From the NCBI RefSeq assembly GCF_963678635.1, contig NC_087062.1, forward strand, positions 34,133,651 through 34,197,650: a stretch of 64,000 nucleotides of DNA, in the 5' to 3' direction. The number at the start of each line of letters is the position of its first letter. The stretch's first letter is position 1. Shown in pieces: positions 44,380-56,067 of this stretch. The notes under the pieces were generated by a model. That model saw nothing but the letters and a program-made list of their open reading frames with translations, ran no database searches and was not told where the DNA came from. Source of the DNA: Symsagittifera roscoffensis. Lineage: Eukaryota > Xenacoelomorpha > Acoela > Convolutidae. Made by a program: the position numbers and the translations under genes.

Positions 44380-45375
44380 CAAATTTTAGATTTGGCGGTG
44401 TAGTTCTCGAGAACATAGAGCAATAATCTTCCCACAGACTTCTAAATTTCAAAAACTGGACTTTACCCAAAACCTTATTGGTCGCTCTACTGAAATAAAG
44501 GTTTCGCTGCTGCGTATGTATCGGAAATTGGAGTAACGCATAAAGAGACTACGAGTCAATTTTTTCCAACAGGCGGCGTTTTAAACATTCGTTTTTACTT
44601 CAAACGACATTGGGTATTGCTTTTAAAAACTCAACAGGTACAACAGCTGTGAAAATGTTGCATTGGTCTTTTCCTGTTAAACCAGTTTGTCATTCATTCA
44701 TACTTCTTCAAGTTTTTATACTAGTGTTACGTTACAGCTAAAGCTGGAGATAAATTTTTGATTTTCACTGTTAAAATGTATTGCTGCGAGTTGAAACGCT
44801 TAAATTTCAAAAACCTGATTTTACTTAAATTCTGAGTGGTTGCTCTACTCTAGATGATTCGCTGCGTATGTAGGAAAGATACTTAGTACTTTTCTTTTTC
44901 AAGGAAATCAACATCAAATTTGGCAGGGCAGTTTTGAAGAATATTGGAAAATATGCTTATTCGCTAAAATTTTCAAAAAGAGGACTTTTCCGTGGATTTT
45001 CTACAAAAAAAGGGGAGTAACCGTTTACGCAGGGATGAACTCTGCACTATGTTATTTCAATTGCAGCATGAACCTCAGAATTTACGGTGCAATTTTCAAA
45101 GTAAAATAAAAATTTCGAAGAAAAATTTTCGAAAACAATCGAAAACTCAAAATTTTGAGTTTTTGTCAGTTGATAAGAAAATTAATGCGTATCTGCTTCT
45201 GCGGAGAAAAATCCAACAGTTTCATCTTAGCCGCCGAGCCACTTATGAAGGGAGGGTTGCCAGGCAATGATTTTACGATTGAACTTAAAATGTCGTATTT
45301 GGCAGAGTAGCTTTTGAGAGAAAGGAAAAAATAAGCAAAAATGTCAAAAAACGGTGAAATTTTCAAAATTTAACC
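44380..45375. repeat. Degenerate repeated module, three copies
   Basis: The order TTTGGC(G/A)G(T/G)GNAG, a GAGAACAT or GAAAGGAAAA-like phrase, then AAATTTTCAAAAA and a GGACTTT-like end recurs at about 44390-44470, 44910-44990 and 45295-45375. A shared TGG(T/-)NGCTCTACT phrase follows the first, and again appears near 44850. The ORFs of 80-90 codons here are produced by these repeats. Confidence 0.4.
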
Positions 45376-45890
45376 TTTTCCAAGCGCGTAATTTTTTCCA
45401 ATAGCGTAATTGTACGTTTCCATCCAGCCTGAACTTACGTGGATTGTTCCTCTCTCATGGTTTCTCAGTTTTGTTTTCAAAACGGTTATGTTTCCGAAAA
45501 TAAACTAGTAGCTAAACATATTATTCGAGATGAAAAACATTATGCAAGACTAACCGATATTTAAAATTGAAACCAACAAATTTTGATTTGCAAATTTGAA
45601 AGAGTCTTAATGCCATAAAACAATAATTACTGCACTCAAAAATAGAAAACTGAGTTAAAAGGCGAAATTGACTTAAAAGATGATTATATCATCTCAAGAA
45701 ACTACACACCAAAATTGTCTGTCACCAAATTTCCGAATACAACCAAAATAAAATCAAACCCGCACGCTGTTTATCGGCAGTGCAGATAATAGTACGATTC
45801 TATTTTTTTCTCTTCATAAATAATCTAAAATGGAAGTTGGAAGTGATATCAGTTGTAATTATAGTTTTTTTTAAAAATCAGTTTTCTTAT

Positions 45891-46085
45891 TTAGTATTTC
45901 TCTTCTTTTTCGTATTCTTTCGATTTTCCGCCTCCGCATAGGAGTTTGTAAAATGGGTTCGAAGATTGTTTGGGCCCAGCGGTTTTGTCTTTCAACGCTG
46001 CTTCTTTCTCTTTTTGGTTCTTTTTCGCGTCTTTGTCTGTCGACTTTTTAGTCTTCTGCAGCGCATTCGGGTTCCCTGCTTGGAC
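45891..46085 (-). CDS. Unrecognised gene, last exon
   Basis: 195 nt including the TAA stop, acceptor TTGTTATTTAG, phase 0 in. It is strongly basic: VQAGNPNALQKTKKSTDKDA, a Lys/Glu run, then NPFYKLLCGGGKSKEYEK and a final Tyr before the stop. A canonical AATAAA is not evident in the next 100 bases. Confidence 0.75.
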   Translation of the reverse strand, partial: VQAGNPNALQKTKKSTDKDAKKNQKEKEAALKDKTAGPKQSSNPFYKLLCGGGKSKEYEKEEKY

Positions 46086-49000
46086 CTAAATAACAACACA
46101 AAAATCATTAACATATTGTGATAAGAAAGGTGCAAATGCACTACTTCAAACTAAAAAAAAAACAATCGTGGGCGTTAACAAATTTTAACTGTTTAAAATA
46201 ACACTTTAAAAATCCGCATAATTTAATGGACAGACCTGAAGAATAATATACCAAAATAAGCGCAAAATCGAATAAAAATTCCATCTAACGGTTTCAGTTA
46301 AGGCCATTAAGGGTTAGATAAAGAATTGGACAGCAATAGCTCATAAGACATGTGCGTCTGGAAAAGTAGCCATAATAATCACCTGATTAGACTTTTTCGC
46401 TTCTGTAATTTCGTCATCAACCATGTCTTTTTCGTCTGTTCCTTCGCCATCTATGTACAGTTTGTAGGGATAAACTGCTGGAATTTCCTGTCCCAAAAAC
46501 TTCATCCTCAACTCGTAGACATGCTGTCTCATCTTATCAGTGTCTTGCTGGGTCTTGACACTCTGGGATCGATCCAGTTTCAGGTTCTCAGCTGAGGGCG
46601 AGATCAAGTCTCCCGCACTTGCCATTTTGCTGTAGTTGGTAGATGGTAAAGTGGAGTATCGCTGAGGTTGGTGGTTTCTCACTTCGCTCATATTAGGGGC
46701 TGAAATGAGGCAGAAGTAACAACTTTTCTATTGTTATCTAACAAAAATGGCCCATAAGTTGCAACTACATCACATTCATATCCGTAAAATTATTGATATC
46801 CGCAAATGGGAAATGACCCAGCCAACATTTTTTTATATTGTATCTATCTCCATATCAATATTCATATCTCTGAATTTCACTTCAAATCGCTTTGAGTTCA
46901 TGAAATCAACAGGGTAATAACACCATAAATAAACTATTCGACACGGTTCTGAACATACTTTGCTATTTCCATGTTTAGACATCCCTCAGGGAATGAACTC
47001 AATTTGTAGTTGGGACACAAAACAATTGCATTCATTAGCCAAGTTTCACTTGGGGAATATGCTTCTTTTTACACCATCACCACTCAGAATATTAATCAGC
47101 TCCAGGTCTGGATATCTAACGGTCTAAATTCCACTAAAAAGCGCATCAAAATCGCACATGTTTATCGTCTCCTTTATAAGAAAAAAAAAACGCTCAAATT
47201 ACTTCACTTCCCTTCACATCAATTTCTGGCAATAAACATGTTGTTAAATTATGCTTTTTTCTTCAGAATTGGATTAGCCAAACAAGAAATCTTTGACATT
47301 TTTGAGCACTCGCGCGGAACAATTTTAACAATATAGCATTCTTTGCAAACCAACTATGACATGAACTGTGTATTCAATTGAAAGCACTCACTGCGCGCCA
47401 GCGGTGGTTGGAACAGTTTGAATTTTTCATGAATGGATAACATTTTGCGAAACCAACAAACATTTTTTGCAAAGTCTGCAGCAAAACAAAAAAAAATAAA
47501 AATTTAATAACTTTTCAGAGAGCAATTTAATGTGAAGTATTGACATGAGGGAACTTTTTCCCTATTTATCACAACTTAATACAACAGAGCGGGTTTAACG
47601 TTAAAATCTAAATTGGCAATAAAAGCGCAAAGTCCAAGTTGTTTCCTTATATTTCCCATTTCCGTCATTAATCGGCAAAAGGAAAGGTCTAAAATTAGCA
47701 ACTCTGAAAAAAAAGACATTTCCCTCAAAGAATACTAATACGGCATCAAATACTGGAAGAAATAGAATGTGTTGGTCTATTTGAGCTAATAGCGAATATT
47801 TAAAGCAGCAGTCCCACGCACAAATGTCATCTAATTTGACCTCTCTCAAGTGATAAATGGAAATGAACAAACAAGGAGAAGACAATTGAAGAGATTCGGT
47901 CCACTTGGACTCAGGCGGTTGATTGGAATAAGAAGAATTAATTTGTTCGACAATATTACTTCATTTTCAGCAAAGGTCGTCAACAATTATGTCCATAAAA
48001 AAATTATATTCAAATAAAAATTTTATTATTTTTTTCTGAATTCTCTTTTTCAGCAGTTTTTTTACCAACTTTGTTTAAATTTCGGAACTTAGAACAAAAT
48101 TGAAAGCAATTTCATCGAGCAAGTATATTTGCAACAAAAATTTAGTAATTTTGTCGTGAAGACTCAGGAGGCTGTTTGCTTTTTCCGTAGAACTCAGAAA
48201 TGAAAACTTAATTGACATGAGTAAAATGAGTAGTTTGGTTAGACAATTTGATTTTTTTTTAAATTTAAATTACTCGCTTGAAATTAAAATTTTTCATTAT
48301 AATTGACTGGACTCATAATTTACAATTAAATAAATTAAAATTTAAATGAAAAATTAAATTAACTTTAATGTTTTTTTTTTAAATCGGACATCACTGGTCA
48401 CCAACAAAAATTGATAATTCGAACTGAAATTGGCGTTCAAATCTCCCTACAAGATCTACACATCAAAACCTGGCGGCTGTAAAATTTGGGAAATTTCCAG
48501 TATTTGAAAAAAAAGTAAAAAGAAGAACAGGAAACATTAAGAAACAATTTCCCTTGAACAGTTCCAGATGTTTAATGCCAGCAAGCCTTTTAAGACATTA
48601 CGCATTGAGAAAATGAAACAGCTTTCTGTGACGGTGCAATCGATATAATTTCCCCGTTTCCTAAATAAATCTATGTCAAAAACTTATTTCAAGCTCAGTA
48701 GTAATCTTCGCATTAATGTTTCTGCCAAATTTAAATGATTTTTAATTCGATATGAAGGCGTAGTAGAAGAAAAACTAGCTGATTGAATCGGCTCAATGCA
48801 TAGTAAAGAATAAAAGAGAAATGATTTCCATTAGCTCATTAGCATAAAAATAAATTCTCTAGGCGCAGATAAATTATAAGCGTCTACTACTTACTTAATG
48901 TGCTGTGAGGCCTGAAATCATGGGTGGAATTGTCAGTGCTCAGCGACACATGGTAAGGCTTGGGCGTGAAGAACTTCATCTGTTTATACATTTCAGAATC

Positions 49001-52000
49001 TATATCTATTTTCTCCTGTTCAGATGCAGGCTCGTTCTCTTTCTTGTCGGCTTCAACCTTCGGATCGTCTGCTTTTGCTTCTCCTTTAACGTTCTGCTCT
49101 TTCTCGGCAATTCGAATTTCCGCTACTGGCATAGTCGTTCCGACATTAGACTCCAAAAATTGAGATGTTTGGACTGCTGGTTTTGATTCGGCTATACTGG
49201 TTGAGACTTGTTCTCCGTTGGCCGCTGCAAAGTCGCTGCTGCGACGGCCTTGAGATGAATCACTGGGTCTCTTGCCAATAGGAGATTGGCGCTTGAGCGA
49301 GTTCGCTCTGGCCAGACTCTCTCTTCGCTGATACATATTTATTTTTTCTCGCTGCTCTGGGGTCAAGTTCTCTATATCCTGTAAGAACAAAAATTACATA
49401 TCTTTTGAGCTACTTTTATGCAAATTGTTAGCAATATCGTCGACCTTGAGCAATTAAACGGTCAAAAAATGGCCTTTCTAGGCTAGTTTGATTTTAGACA
49501 GGGTTTTGTACATGCTCAAATGAGTTAAAAGTTGATCTCGACTTAAAAATTGACTTCAAAATGAGCGATTTGGTTAATAAACTTAGCATTAACTATAGAT
49601 TTCATGTCATATAGTTCTAATGCTCATAATCTGACCTGAGCGACAGAAAAGGGCTGGTATTTGAGCTTCTCCAGCAGCTGTTCCTCCTCCTGGGAAAGAG
49701 CCACTGCTGGTTCCTCCTCTTCGTCATTCTCCCCCTCTATATCCCCACCAGCTGACCTTATCCTCCCATTCACAGTCAATGCATCTGTCACGTATTCTGT
49801 CTTCGTTTCAGCTTTTTCTTCAACCTACAAATAAAAACATAGACAATGGAAAAGAGTAATGAACGCAAGTAAACATAAAAAATCACTGACTTAGTTCTAG
49901 AAATTCAAAGAGCTTAAAGGGTGTCTATTTTTTTCTTGGAAATTCGAAGTTGAAATTTTTTAAAAGATTTTTTAAGATTGGCGCTTTTTTGATAACATAA
50001 GCCCAACTAGAGAAAACTGGATCAACCAACAGGTAAATTTTTTATTCCGCTGGAAATCTAAAATTTAAAATCCACTTTGGAAACTAAAAATCGTCCACGT
50101 TTTTTTTGCGTCATTTGCATGTTCGTATTTGGAGAGTGCAATTTACATCACTTTCAGCAGATGAATTTCAATGGAACTCAAAAAGTGCATTATAACTAAG
50201 TGCATCAATATTTAAAGACTTTTTCCTGAAAAAAACAAACAAATCAGCAAGACCTATATATGAGTCTTCACTACGTTCATTACTCTTAATAGCACCAGTT
50301 TAGCAGACACAGACCCGGAAGAACCTTTCGCAAACCTTTACGAAAAAAAAAACAAGCCAGAAGTTTTAACAAGTAATAGCAATGTTTATAAACTAACCAA
50401 CAGAAAATTGGAAAAAATTCACTGAAGTCTAGGAAACCAAAAAAAGCTAGAAATCAACAAGAATAGCCGGTTACTGTGCAAGTAGAACAGATTATTCTAT
50501 AGAACCAAATTCTTTGAAAAAACTACAACATTTTTTTTTAAATTAGTGTAATTTTTTTTCTGCGTGGTGACATAAAATGATCTGACGTAATTAATAATTT
50601 AGGCACATTCGACAGTCATAGTAAAATAGGCAAACCAAGAGTTTGTGAAGAAAAATGACTAGAAAAACAAACAAAAATCAAGCAAAAACTAATTCTTTTA
50701 TCATTTTATCTTTTTGCAGAAACTTTTGAATTTTTTGATTACCAAAACGGCAGTTTAATCTCAAAAAGCTAACCACAAATACAGCAGAGATGCTATGCAA
50801 TCTCCAATGCTTCAGTGAAAATTCCATAATTGAACACTTTTATTTGCGCGTTAGGTTAGAAAAAAGGTTCGTAATAATACAGTAAGCTGGTCGTAAGTGT
50901 AAATAACCTATTGTAAATTGCCCAAACTAGGCCAACAAAAGCGTGCTAGCTGGCTTTACCAGCTCGAATTTAGACAAAAAATAAAAAAAAATTCAAACCA
51001 GTTTTCAAAATTTACTATCGTCGTTCGAATCCCGATTGAAAGGGCTTTAATATGATATATCAACCAACTCTCGCCGATGATTGTTTAAGGTAGCTGATTT
51101 TGCGTGTGAAATAAAAAAAGATTAAAACTTAAATACACCTGAACACAAAGTTCTTTCCCATTTTTCAAATGGTCGGAACAAGAAAACAATTTTCATCTTT
51201 AGAATTTAAAAAAACAAGCTTTTCTGTGAAATTCAAGAAACTTCGGAGATTTGCTCTTTTTTATAAACGTAAACAATAGTCACTTTACGTCTTTTTGCGT
51301 CATTTGCATTTTGCTTTTGAACAGCGTTATGTGCCTTAATTTAGCAAATGCATTTATAATTGATCTAAAAAAATCAGTCAAACCGCAAAAAAAATAAATA
51401 GGAACAAAATGAAAAGACTTTCTCTTGCAAAAACCCAAATCTTTATCAATATCTTTGTCTATATTTTGTTCATTGACACTTTATCAACCAAAACCATTCA
51501 TTGCATGAGACCGTTAAAAATTTAAACACTAAATTGAGATATCATAAGTAAATCATACCAAAAACTGTGAACAGGCTTGCAAAAAATTGTAACAGGCTAC
51601 AATTTTTGCTCACAGAAAACCTGCGCAACTCAATTAAAGCCAACAAACATTTGGAAAAAATAAAATTAAGTATATGTATGTATGTCTGTATGCATATATA
51701 TAAAAAATTGTGTGAGTATGCATGTATGTATATCGGTATGTATGTGTATGCATGTATGTATGGATGTATCTATATATGTAAGTAAAATGTGTGTATGTAT
51801 CAATGTATGTACGGATGTAAGTAAGTTTATATGCATGTATGTATGTATGTATGTATGTATGTATGTATTTAGTTATGTATCTTTGTATGTATGTATGTAT
51901 TTAGGTATGTATCTATCTATGTATCCATCTATAAAAAGTTTTTCGTTTTTTTTGCAGAAACAGTTTTTCATTTTTTGCAGAAACTATGAATTTTTAAAGT

Positions 52001-54178
52001 TTTTGATTCCGAAAACTGGTTTTTTCTAAATTTGTTTTATCGTTGTTCGATTCCCGATTTAAAGTTTTTTAATATGATGTATCAATCAACTCTCCGATGA
52101 TTGTTTGTGGTGGCGGATTTTGCGTGGAAAACAAAAAAAAAGAATAAAACTAATATACAACCGAACACAAATTTCTTCCCCATTTTTCAAATGGTCGGAA
52201 CATTACAACATTTTTCAGCTTCAGAAATTTAAAAAATCACACAAGCTCTCCTGTGAATTTCCAGAAACTTTTCGAAGATTTGCTCTTTTTCATAAACTTA
52301 AACAATAGATAATTCTTTTTGTTCCATTTGAAAATCCATTTACGTCTGTTCGCGCCATTTGCATTTTGTTTTTGAACAGCGTTATATACCTTCATTTAGC
52401 AAATGCATTTATAATTGATCTAAAATAAATCAGTCAAACCGCAAAGTAATAAATTTGAGCGTGAACAAAATGAAAAAAATTTCTCCTGCAAATACCCAGA
52501 TCCTTAAAACGTGTGTCTGTATTTTGTTAATTGACTTTATCAACCAAAATCATTGCATGCGAACGTTAAAATTTTAAACACATAATTGAGAAGGTCATAA
52601 GTGAAACATAACAAAAATCGTGAACAGGCATGCAAAAAATCGTAACAGGCTACCATTTTTGCTCACAGAAAACCTGCATATCTCAAATATAGCCAACAAA
52701 CATTTGGAAAAAAAGTAAACTAACGCAAGTAAACAGTTTCATATATGTATGAATGAATGCAAGTATGCATGTATATCTGTATATATGTATGTATATGTGT
52801 TAGTTTGTATATAGGTTTGTATGTATGTTTGTTTGTATGTATATATATATGTGTGTGTGTGTGCATGTATGTATCTATATATGCATGTATGTATGTTAAA
52901 TGTGTGTATGGATGTAGGTATATATGTACGTGCGTATCTATGTATGTATGTAAGTTTATGTACATCATGTATGTATGTCTATATGTGTGTATGTATTTGT
53001 TTAGGTATGTATCAATGTATGTTTGTAAGTATCTTTGTAATTAGATATGTTGCTATGTATGTATATATAAAGTTTTTCGTGACTTTTTAAATTCGCTGTT
53101 CAACAGTGGAGTTTGCCTTCCTTTTACCAAAGGGTATGAAGTGTACTTGAGAAGAAATCAAAAGTCAAACCGCGAAAAATCCGAATATAGCGTTGACAAT
53201 TTTTTTTCCTAAGAAAACTAGAAAATCATCAAGAACTATATAAGATTATTCACTACGTTCATGATTCTTTAAATAACAAATCACCAACACCAATAGAAGA
53301 ATACTGTGTTCATAACTCTTAAGAGATTATTTCCACTAGTTCTCGAAGCTTACGCTAAAATAAACTGGTGTGGTCGAACATTTCTGCGCTTCACAGCAAC
53401 CGGCTGATCGTTTACATTGTAGCTTTATCTGCAATAAAAACAAGAAGTAACCTTAGGCTCTTCATTCGAATCAGCTTGTGTAACAGTGACTTTGGTCGTA
53501 GTGGAAGTGGTCATCTGGACTGCAAAAGGCTGGTTATCTGGTTTTTGCAACGATTCAGACGTCATTGCTGAATCTGGCTGATCTTCGGGCGAGTGTCTCC
53601 CATTCGGCTTTGATTCGACATAACTGTTTTCTGTTGGCTCACCGTTTTTATGGTTTGCCGTTTCGGAAATCACAACTGAGTCTGCTATTTCGGAAGAAGC
53701 GTTTTCTAAATCAGTAAACGAAACATGAATTTCTCATTCATTACATGAGATTTGACTCATATATACTTGATTGCTAATTTGCTATTTTGTTTTGGCAATT
53801 TCTTTTCCTTTAAAGGGCCTGAACCGCACTTAATTGACGCAAAAATGCTCATTTGATGTCCCAACAAAATTTTGTAATATATTGCAACACGTAAAAATGA
53901 CAAAACGCCACTGTTTGCCCCATAAATAAGCGCAAAGCTTCCAATATTTCTGAATTTTTTATTATACCATTAATTACTTACCGTCCCTCCGTGAACATTC
54001 AGCTGCTTCGCTTCACCCAATTTTAAAGTTTTAAATCCGTACCTGATTTGGTAATTTTGGCATCTATTTTTTCATCTGAATGCCAATTGACAACCATATC
54101 TGGTGCAGACAATTCATCTCCGCCATTGCTCAGATAAGTCTGTATTGGCTCTGCCGATACTTGGTTTTCGTTGTCCAT
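45891..54178 (-). CDS. Unrecognised six-exon gene, acidic low-complexity protein
   Basis: Gene-level entry. Six exons (136, 254, 189, 484, 317 and 195 nt) join without a phase error from ATG at 54178 to TAA at 45891, giving about 525 residues. The N-terminal third is acidic and Ser/Thr-rich. The middle has a Glu-rich run followed by EEQLLEKLKYQPFSVAQ and LTPEQREKINMYQRR. The penultimate exon has DKMRQHVYELRMKFLGQEIP. The tail is Lys-rich and ends in NPFYKLLCGGGKSKEYEKEE. No signal peptide, membrane segment or enzyme motif is visible. I do not recognise the family; it reads like an intracellular, largely disordered protein with short helical segments. The phase agreement at all five junctions is strong support that the gene is real. 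Confidence 0.75.
46383..46699 (-). CDS. Unrecognised gene, exon 5
   Basis: 317 nt after acceptor CTGCCTCATTTCAG. The incoming single base plus CC makes Thr, giving TPNMSEVRNHQPQRYSTLPS. It also encodes DKMRQHVYELRMKFLGQEIP and IDGEGTDEKDMVDDEITEAK, and ends CAG|GTGATT in phase 0. Confidence 0.75.
46700..48894. other. Intron of the unrecognised minus-strand gene
   Basis: About 2.2 kb between exons 48895-49378 and 46383-46699. It is AT-rich with no phase-compatible exon and no clear mobile element. ORFs at 47010-47336 (plus) and 47601-47885 (minus) have no recognisable motif. Confidence 0.5.
48895..49378 (-). CDS. Unrecognised gene, exon 4, longest exon
   Basis: 484 nt with acceptor GTTCTTACAG and donor A|GTAAGT, phase 0 in and 1 out. 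It opens DIENLTPEQREKINMYQRRE, continues through a basic Ser/Arg segment (KRPSDSSQGRRSSDF) and a Lys/Glu-rich segment, and ends FFTPKPYHVSLSTDNST, FRPHSTL. The Ser/Arg segment has several RxxS-type sites that could be phosphorylated (inference). Confidence 0.75.
49636..49824 (-). CDS. Unrecognised gene, exon 3, acidic
   Basis: 189 nt (63 codons), phase 0 both sides, acceptor TTTTATTTGTAG and donor CAG|GTCAGA. It encodes VEEKAETKTEYVTDALTV, an acidic GENDEEEEPAVAL stretch and QLLEKLKYQPFSVAQ. It is GC-richer than its flanks. Confidence 0.75.
50450..51200 (+). mobile_element. Hairpin-repeat family member in intron
   Basis: GAATAGCCGGTTACTGTGCA precedes an imperfect hairpin CTGTGC-AAGTA-GAACAG (50474-50490). 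The family segments AATATGATATATCAACCAAC, CGCCGATGATTGTTTAAGGT and ACACCTGAACACAAAGTTCT follow, and the copy ends TTTTTCAAATGGTCGGAACA near 51180. It lies in the intron between exons 53452-53705 and 49636-49824 of the unrecognised gene. Confidence 0.55.
51160..51935 (+). repeat. 1.05-kb duplication, left copy, with TATG microsatellite
   Basis: It runs from TTTTTCAAATGGTCGGAACA through TGAACAGGCTTGCAAAAAAT and CAACAAACATTTGGAAAAAA into a (TATG)n tract (51672-51925). The same order is found about 1.05 kb further right. ORFs rich in Met-Tyr-Val-Cys come from the microsatellite. Confidence 0.75.
52045..53070 (+). repeat. 1.05-kb duplication, right copy, with TATG microsatellite
   Basis: It opens with the family phrase TCTCCGATGATTGTTTGTGG, reaches TTTTTCAAATGGTCGGAACA at about 52179-52198, then TGAACAGGCATGCAAAAAAT, CAACAAACATTTGGAAAAAA and an interrupted (TATG)n tract (52744-53070). 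It lies in the same intron as the left copy. Confidence 0.75.
53452..53705 (-). CDS. Unrecognised gene, exon 2
   Basis: 254 nt. The acceptor TTTACTGATTTAG supplies AA, which completes a Glu codon. The exon ends AAG|GTTACT in phase 0. The product is polar and Ser/Thr/Pro-rich (GRHSPEDQPDSAMTSES, then a TTSTTTKVTVTQ run). Confidence 0.72.
54043..54178 (-). CDS. Unrecognised gene, exon 1 (start codon)
   Basis: 136 nt from ATG to a strong TCAG|GTACGG donor, ending in phase 1. It encodes MDNENQVSAEPIQTYLSNGG and ends KIDAKITKS. No in-frame upstream ATG is visible close by. Confidence 0.72.
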
Positions 54179-55140
54179 ACGACTATTTAGATTCCACTAT
54201 TCGTTATCAAATTTGATTAAATATTGCACGATGTAGTGTAACAAGGCTAATCATTTGATAAAACTGCAATATAATTTCAGAGCTTAGTCTATTTGGTAGA
54301 TATTGACTATAGCTAAAACGAGTTACTTTGAAAAGTAAATTAAGAAAGGAAAACATAGATCCTACAAATCATCTTTACCAACAAATAAAGGTTCCTTCAG
54401 CGGCATTGAACTCGTGACATTAAGACATATGGGAAGCGAATCAGTGCAAATAATCGGGCAAACTAGTAATTAACAAAATGAATCCAACTAGTTAACTTCA
54501 CTACAATCGAATTTGAAAATTTCCACTTTGGTGGCCGAACCTTGGTGTGATATCTGCTTCTGTCCAAATTGTAACTGTAAACAAGTCAAATCCTTATCTG
54601 AAAAGTAATAAATCGTTTCAGGTCTCAAGAGTTCATTTGGAATTTTAACTAAATGAATGGTATTAAGGTCTACACAACCAAACAAGCTAATTTCGAAGCT
54701 GAGCGTTTTCAAAATACGAACAACGTACAGAAATTGTAAACAGCGGAATTGGATATTAACCGAATGTTTCTAAAAGGACTTTCTCAATTTTACTATATCA
54801 GATTATAAACGGTGAGAGGTTTAGTCAAATGAGATTGTAGTCAATAAAAGGAGCAAATTCAATGAGGGATGGCGGTTGGGCTTGGCATAGCAGCCATTTT
54901 AACAATCAACAAAGCAGGTTTGCTGCATCTATTTTATTTGCTCCTTTTTTTTTTTAGCGCAGAGGCATTGAAATAAAAAAGATAACAGCGGAAGAACGAA
55001 GTGCAATGTATTTCACCGCCGCTTAAAGAGAAGCGATTATCCCAATAGCCAAAAAAACATGGGCAATTTCAGATGGTTCTAGATTTCAGTCTGTTTTAAA
55101 GGGATATACATGACCTAGGATTTAATGTCTATATACGATA
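54179..55140. other. Upstream region of the unrecognised gene
   Basis: 5' flank of the gene starting at 54178. The short stretch GTCACGAGTTCAATGCC on the minus strand near 54400 looks vaguely like a tRNA B box but has no accompanying A box. No promoter element is assigned. Confidence 0.35.
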
Positions 55141-55149
55141 TCACACAGG

Positions 55150-55710
55150 AAACGTTTCACTGTAGCAATTAGGATCCAAACGACGCCGCCTTCACGTGGT
55201 GGATCCGACTCCTGGTTCGCAAGGATGCAAATGGCGTCGAGCTCAGAGGTCTCCCTAGTTTTCGGTTACGGAGCGTCTGAAGCCGGCAAGGCTGTGTTGT
55301 CTGCTCATCCTCATACTAATACTCCGCTCAGGCATAAATTCCAACCCAGATCCGTATAAAAGTTCCCCTGGTAAATTTCCCATCAAGTGAACCCAAGCCA
55401 GCGTGAGGTACCACGTATGTGGCAGGATACATTTTAAATGCAGTGGCCTTACAATTTCTTTTAACCCTCGTGCACTGTTAACTATATTTTAAAACCCCAC
55501 GGAATCAAAACCCCTCCACTTAATCCCCAAACTCCTAACATACCGAACTTGACTAACTAACACTCCTTTCTCCAAACTGCCCCTCAAATCACCCCTAACT
55601 TTCAATCATCCCACCAACCACCATCCAACTCCCAAAACTTTCAACCTTCGGATCAAAACTTTTTAAAACCCAGCCAAAGACTTTCTAGGAAATTTGCAAT
55701 TAAATTGTAA
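55150..55710 (+). mobile_element. Probable LINE 5' UTR and ORF1 start, decayed
   Basis: An island of higher GC (CCGACTCCTGGTTCGCAAGG, then GCGTCGAGCTCAGAGGTCTC and CTGAAGCCGGCAAGGCTGTG) is followed by a Pro/Asn/Gln-coding frame (KTPPLNPQTPNIPNLTN, one stop, then QTAPQITPNFQSSHQPPSNS). The layout of a structured GC-rich leader and a disordered ORF1 start suggests the 5' end of a retrotransposon. The tandem reverse-transcriptase units lie just to its right. Confidence 0.35.
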
Positions 55711-55937
55711 TAAAAAATTGGGGAAAGAGCCCAAAACTTCTGCCTTTTTAGCGAAGAACGAAAGTTATACCGCCGCCCTTCAAGAGGATTAAAGAAGGTA
55801 GTGACTTACTACTAGCAATCTATAAATCCCGACAATAAGAGTTAAATATAACTAGTGACAGATCTATGGAAGTAAGATGTATCTCAGTGGTAGCCATTAA
55901 GTCTGTATATCTCCCCCAAATTTTTTGCCCCTGTGTA

Positions 55938-55987
55938 TATATATATATATCTCTTCTCTTCTCTTCTCTCCTCTCCTCTCCTCTCCT

Positions 55988-56024
<37 letters not shown>

Positions 56025-56067
56025 GCTCTCGCTCTCGCTCTCGCTCTCGCTCTCTCGCTCTCTCTGA
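55938..56067. repeat. CT-rich microsatellite 1
   Basis: (TA)n passes into CTCTT/CTCTC, then pure (CT)n, then CGCTCT repeats, ending at CTCTCTGAGTAATC. Leu/Ser-rich (plus) and Arg/Glu-rich (minus) ORFs here are products of the simple sequence. Confidence 0.9.

Noticed and set aside
51567-53090. Met/Tyr/Val/Cys-rich ORFs that look like membrane proteins
   Set aside because: They translate the (TATG)n microsatellites in all frames.
54360-54430. tRNA-like fragment (GAGTTCAATGCC on the minus strand)
   Set aside because: There is no A box at the right distance and no stems. B-box-like 11-mers occur by chance.
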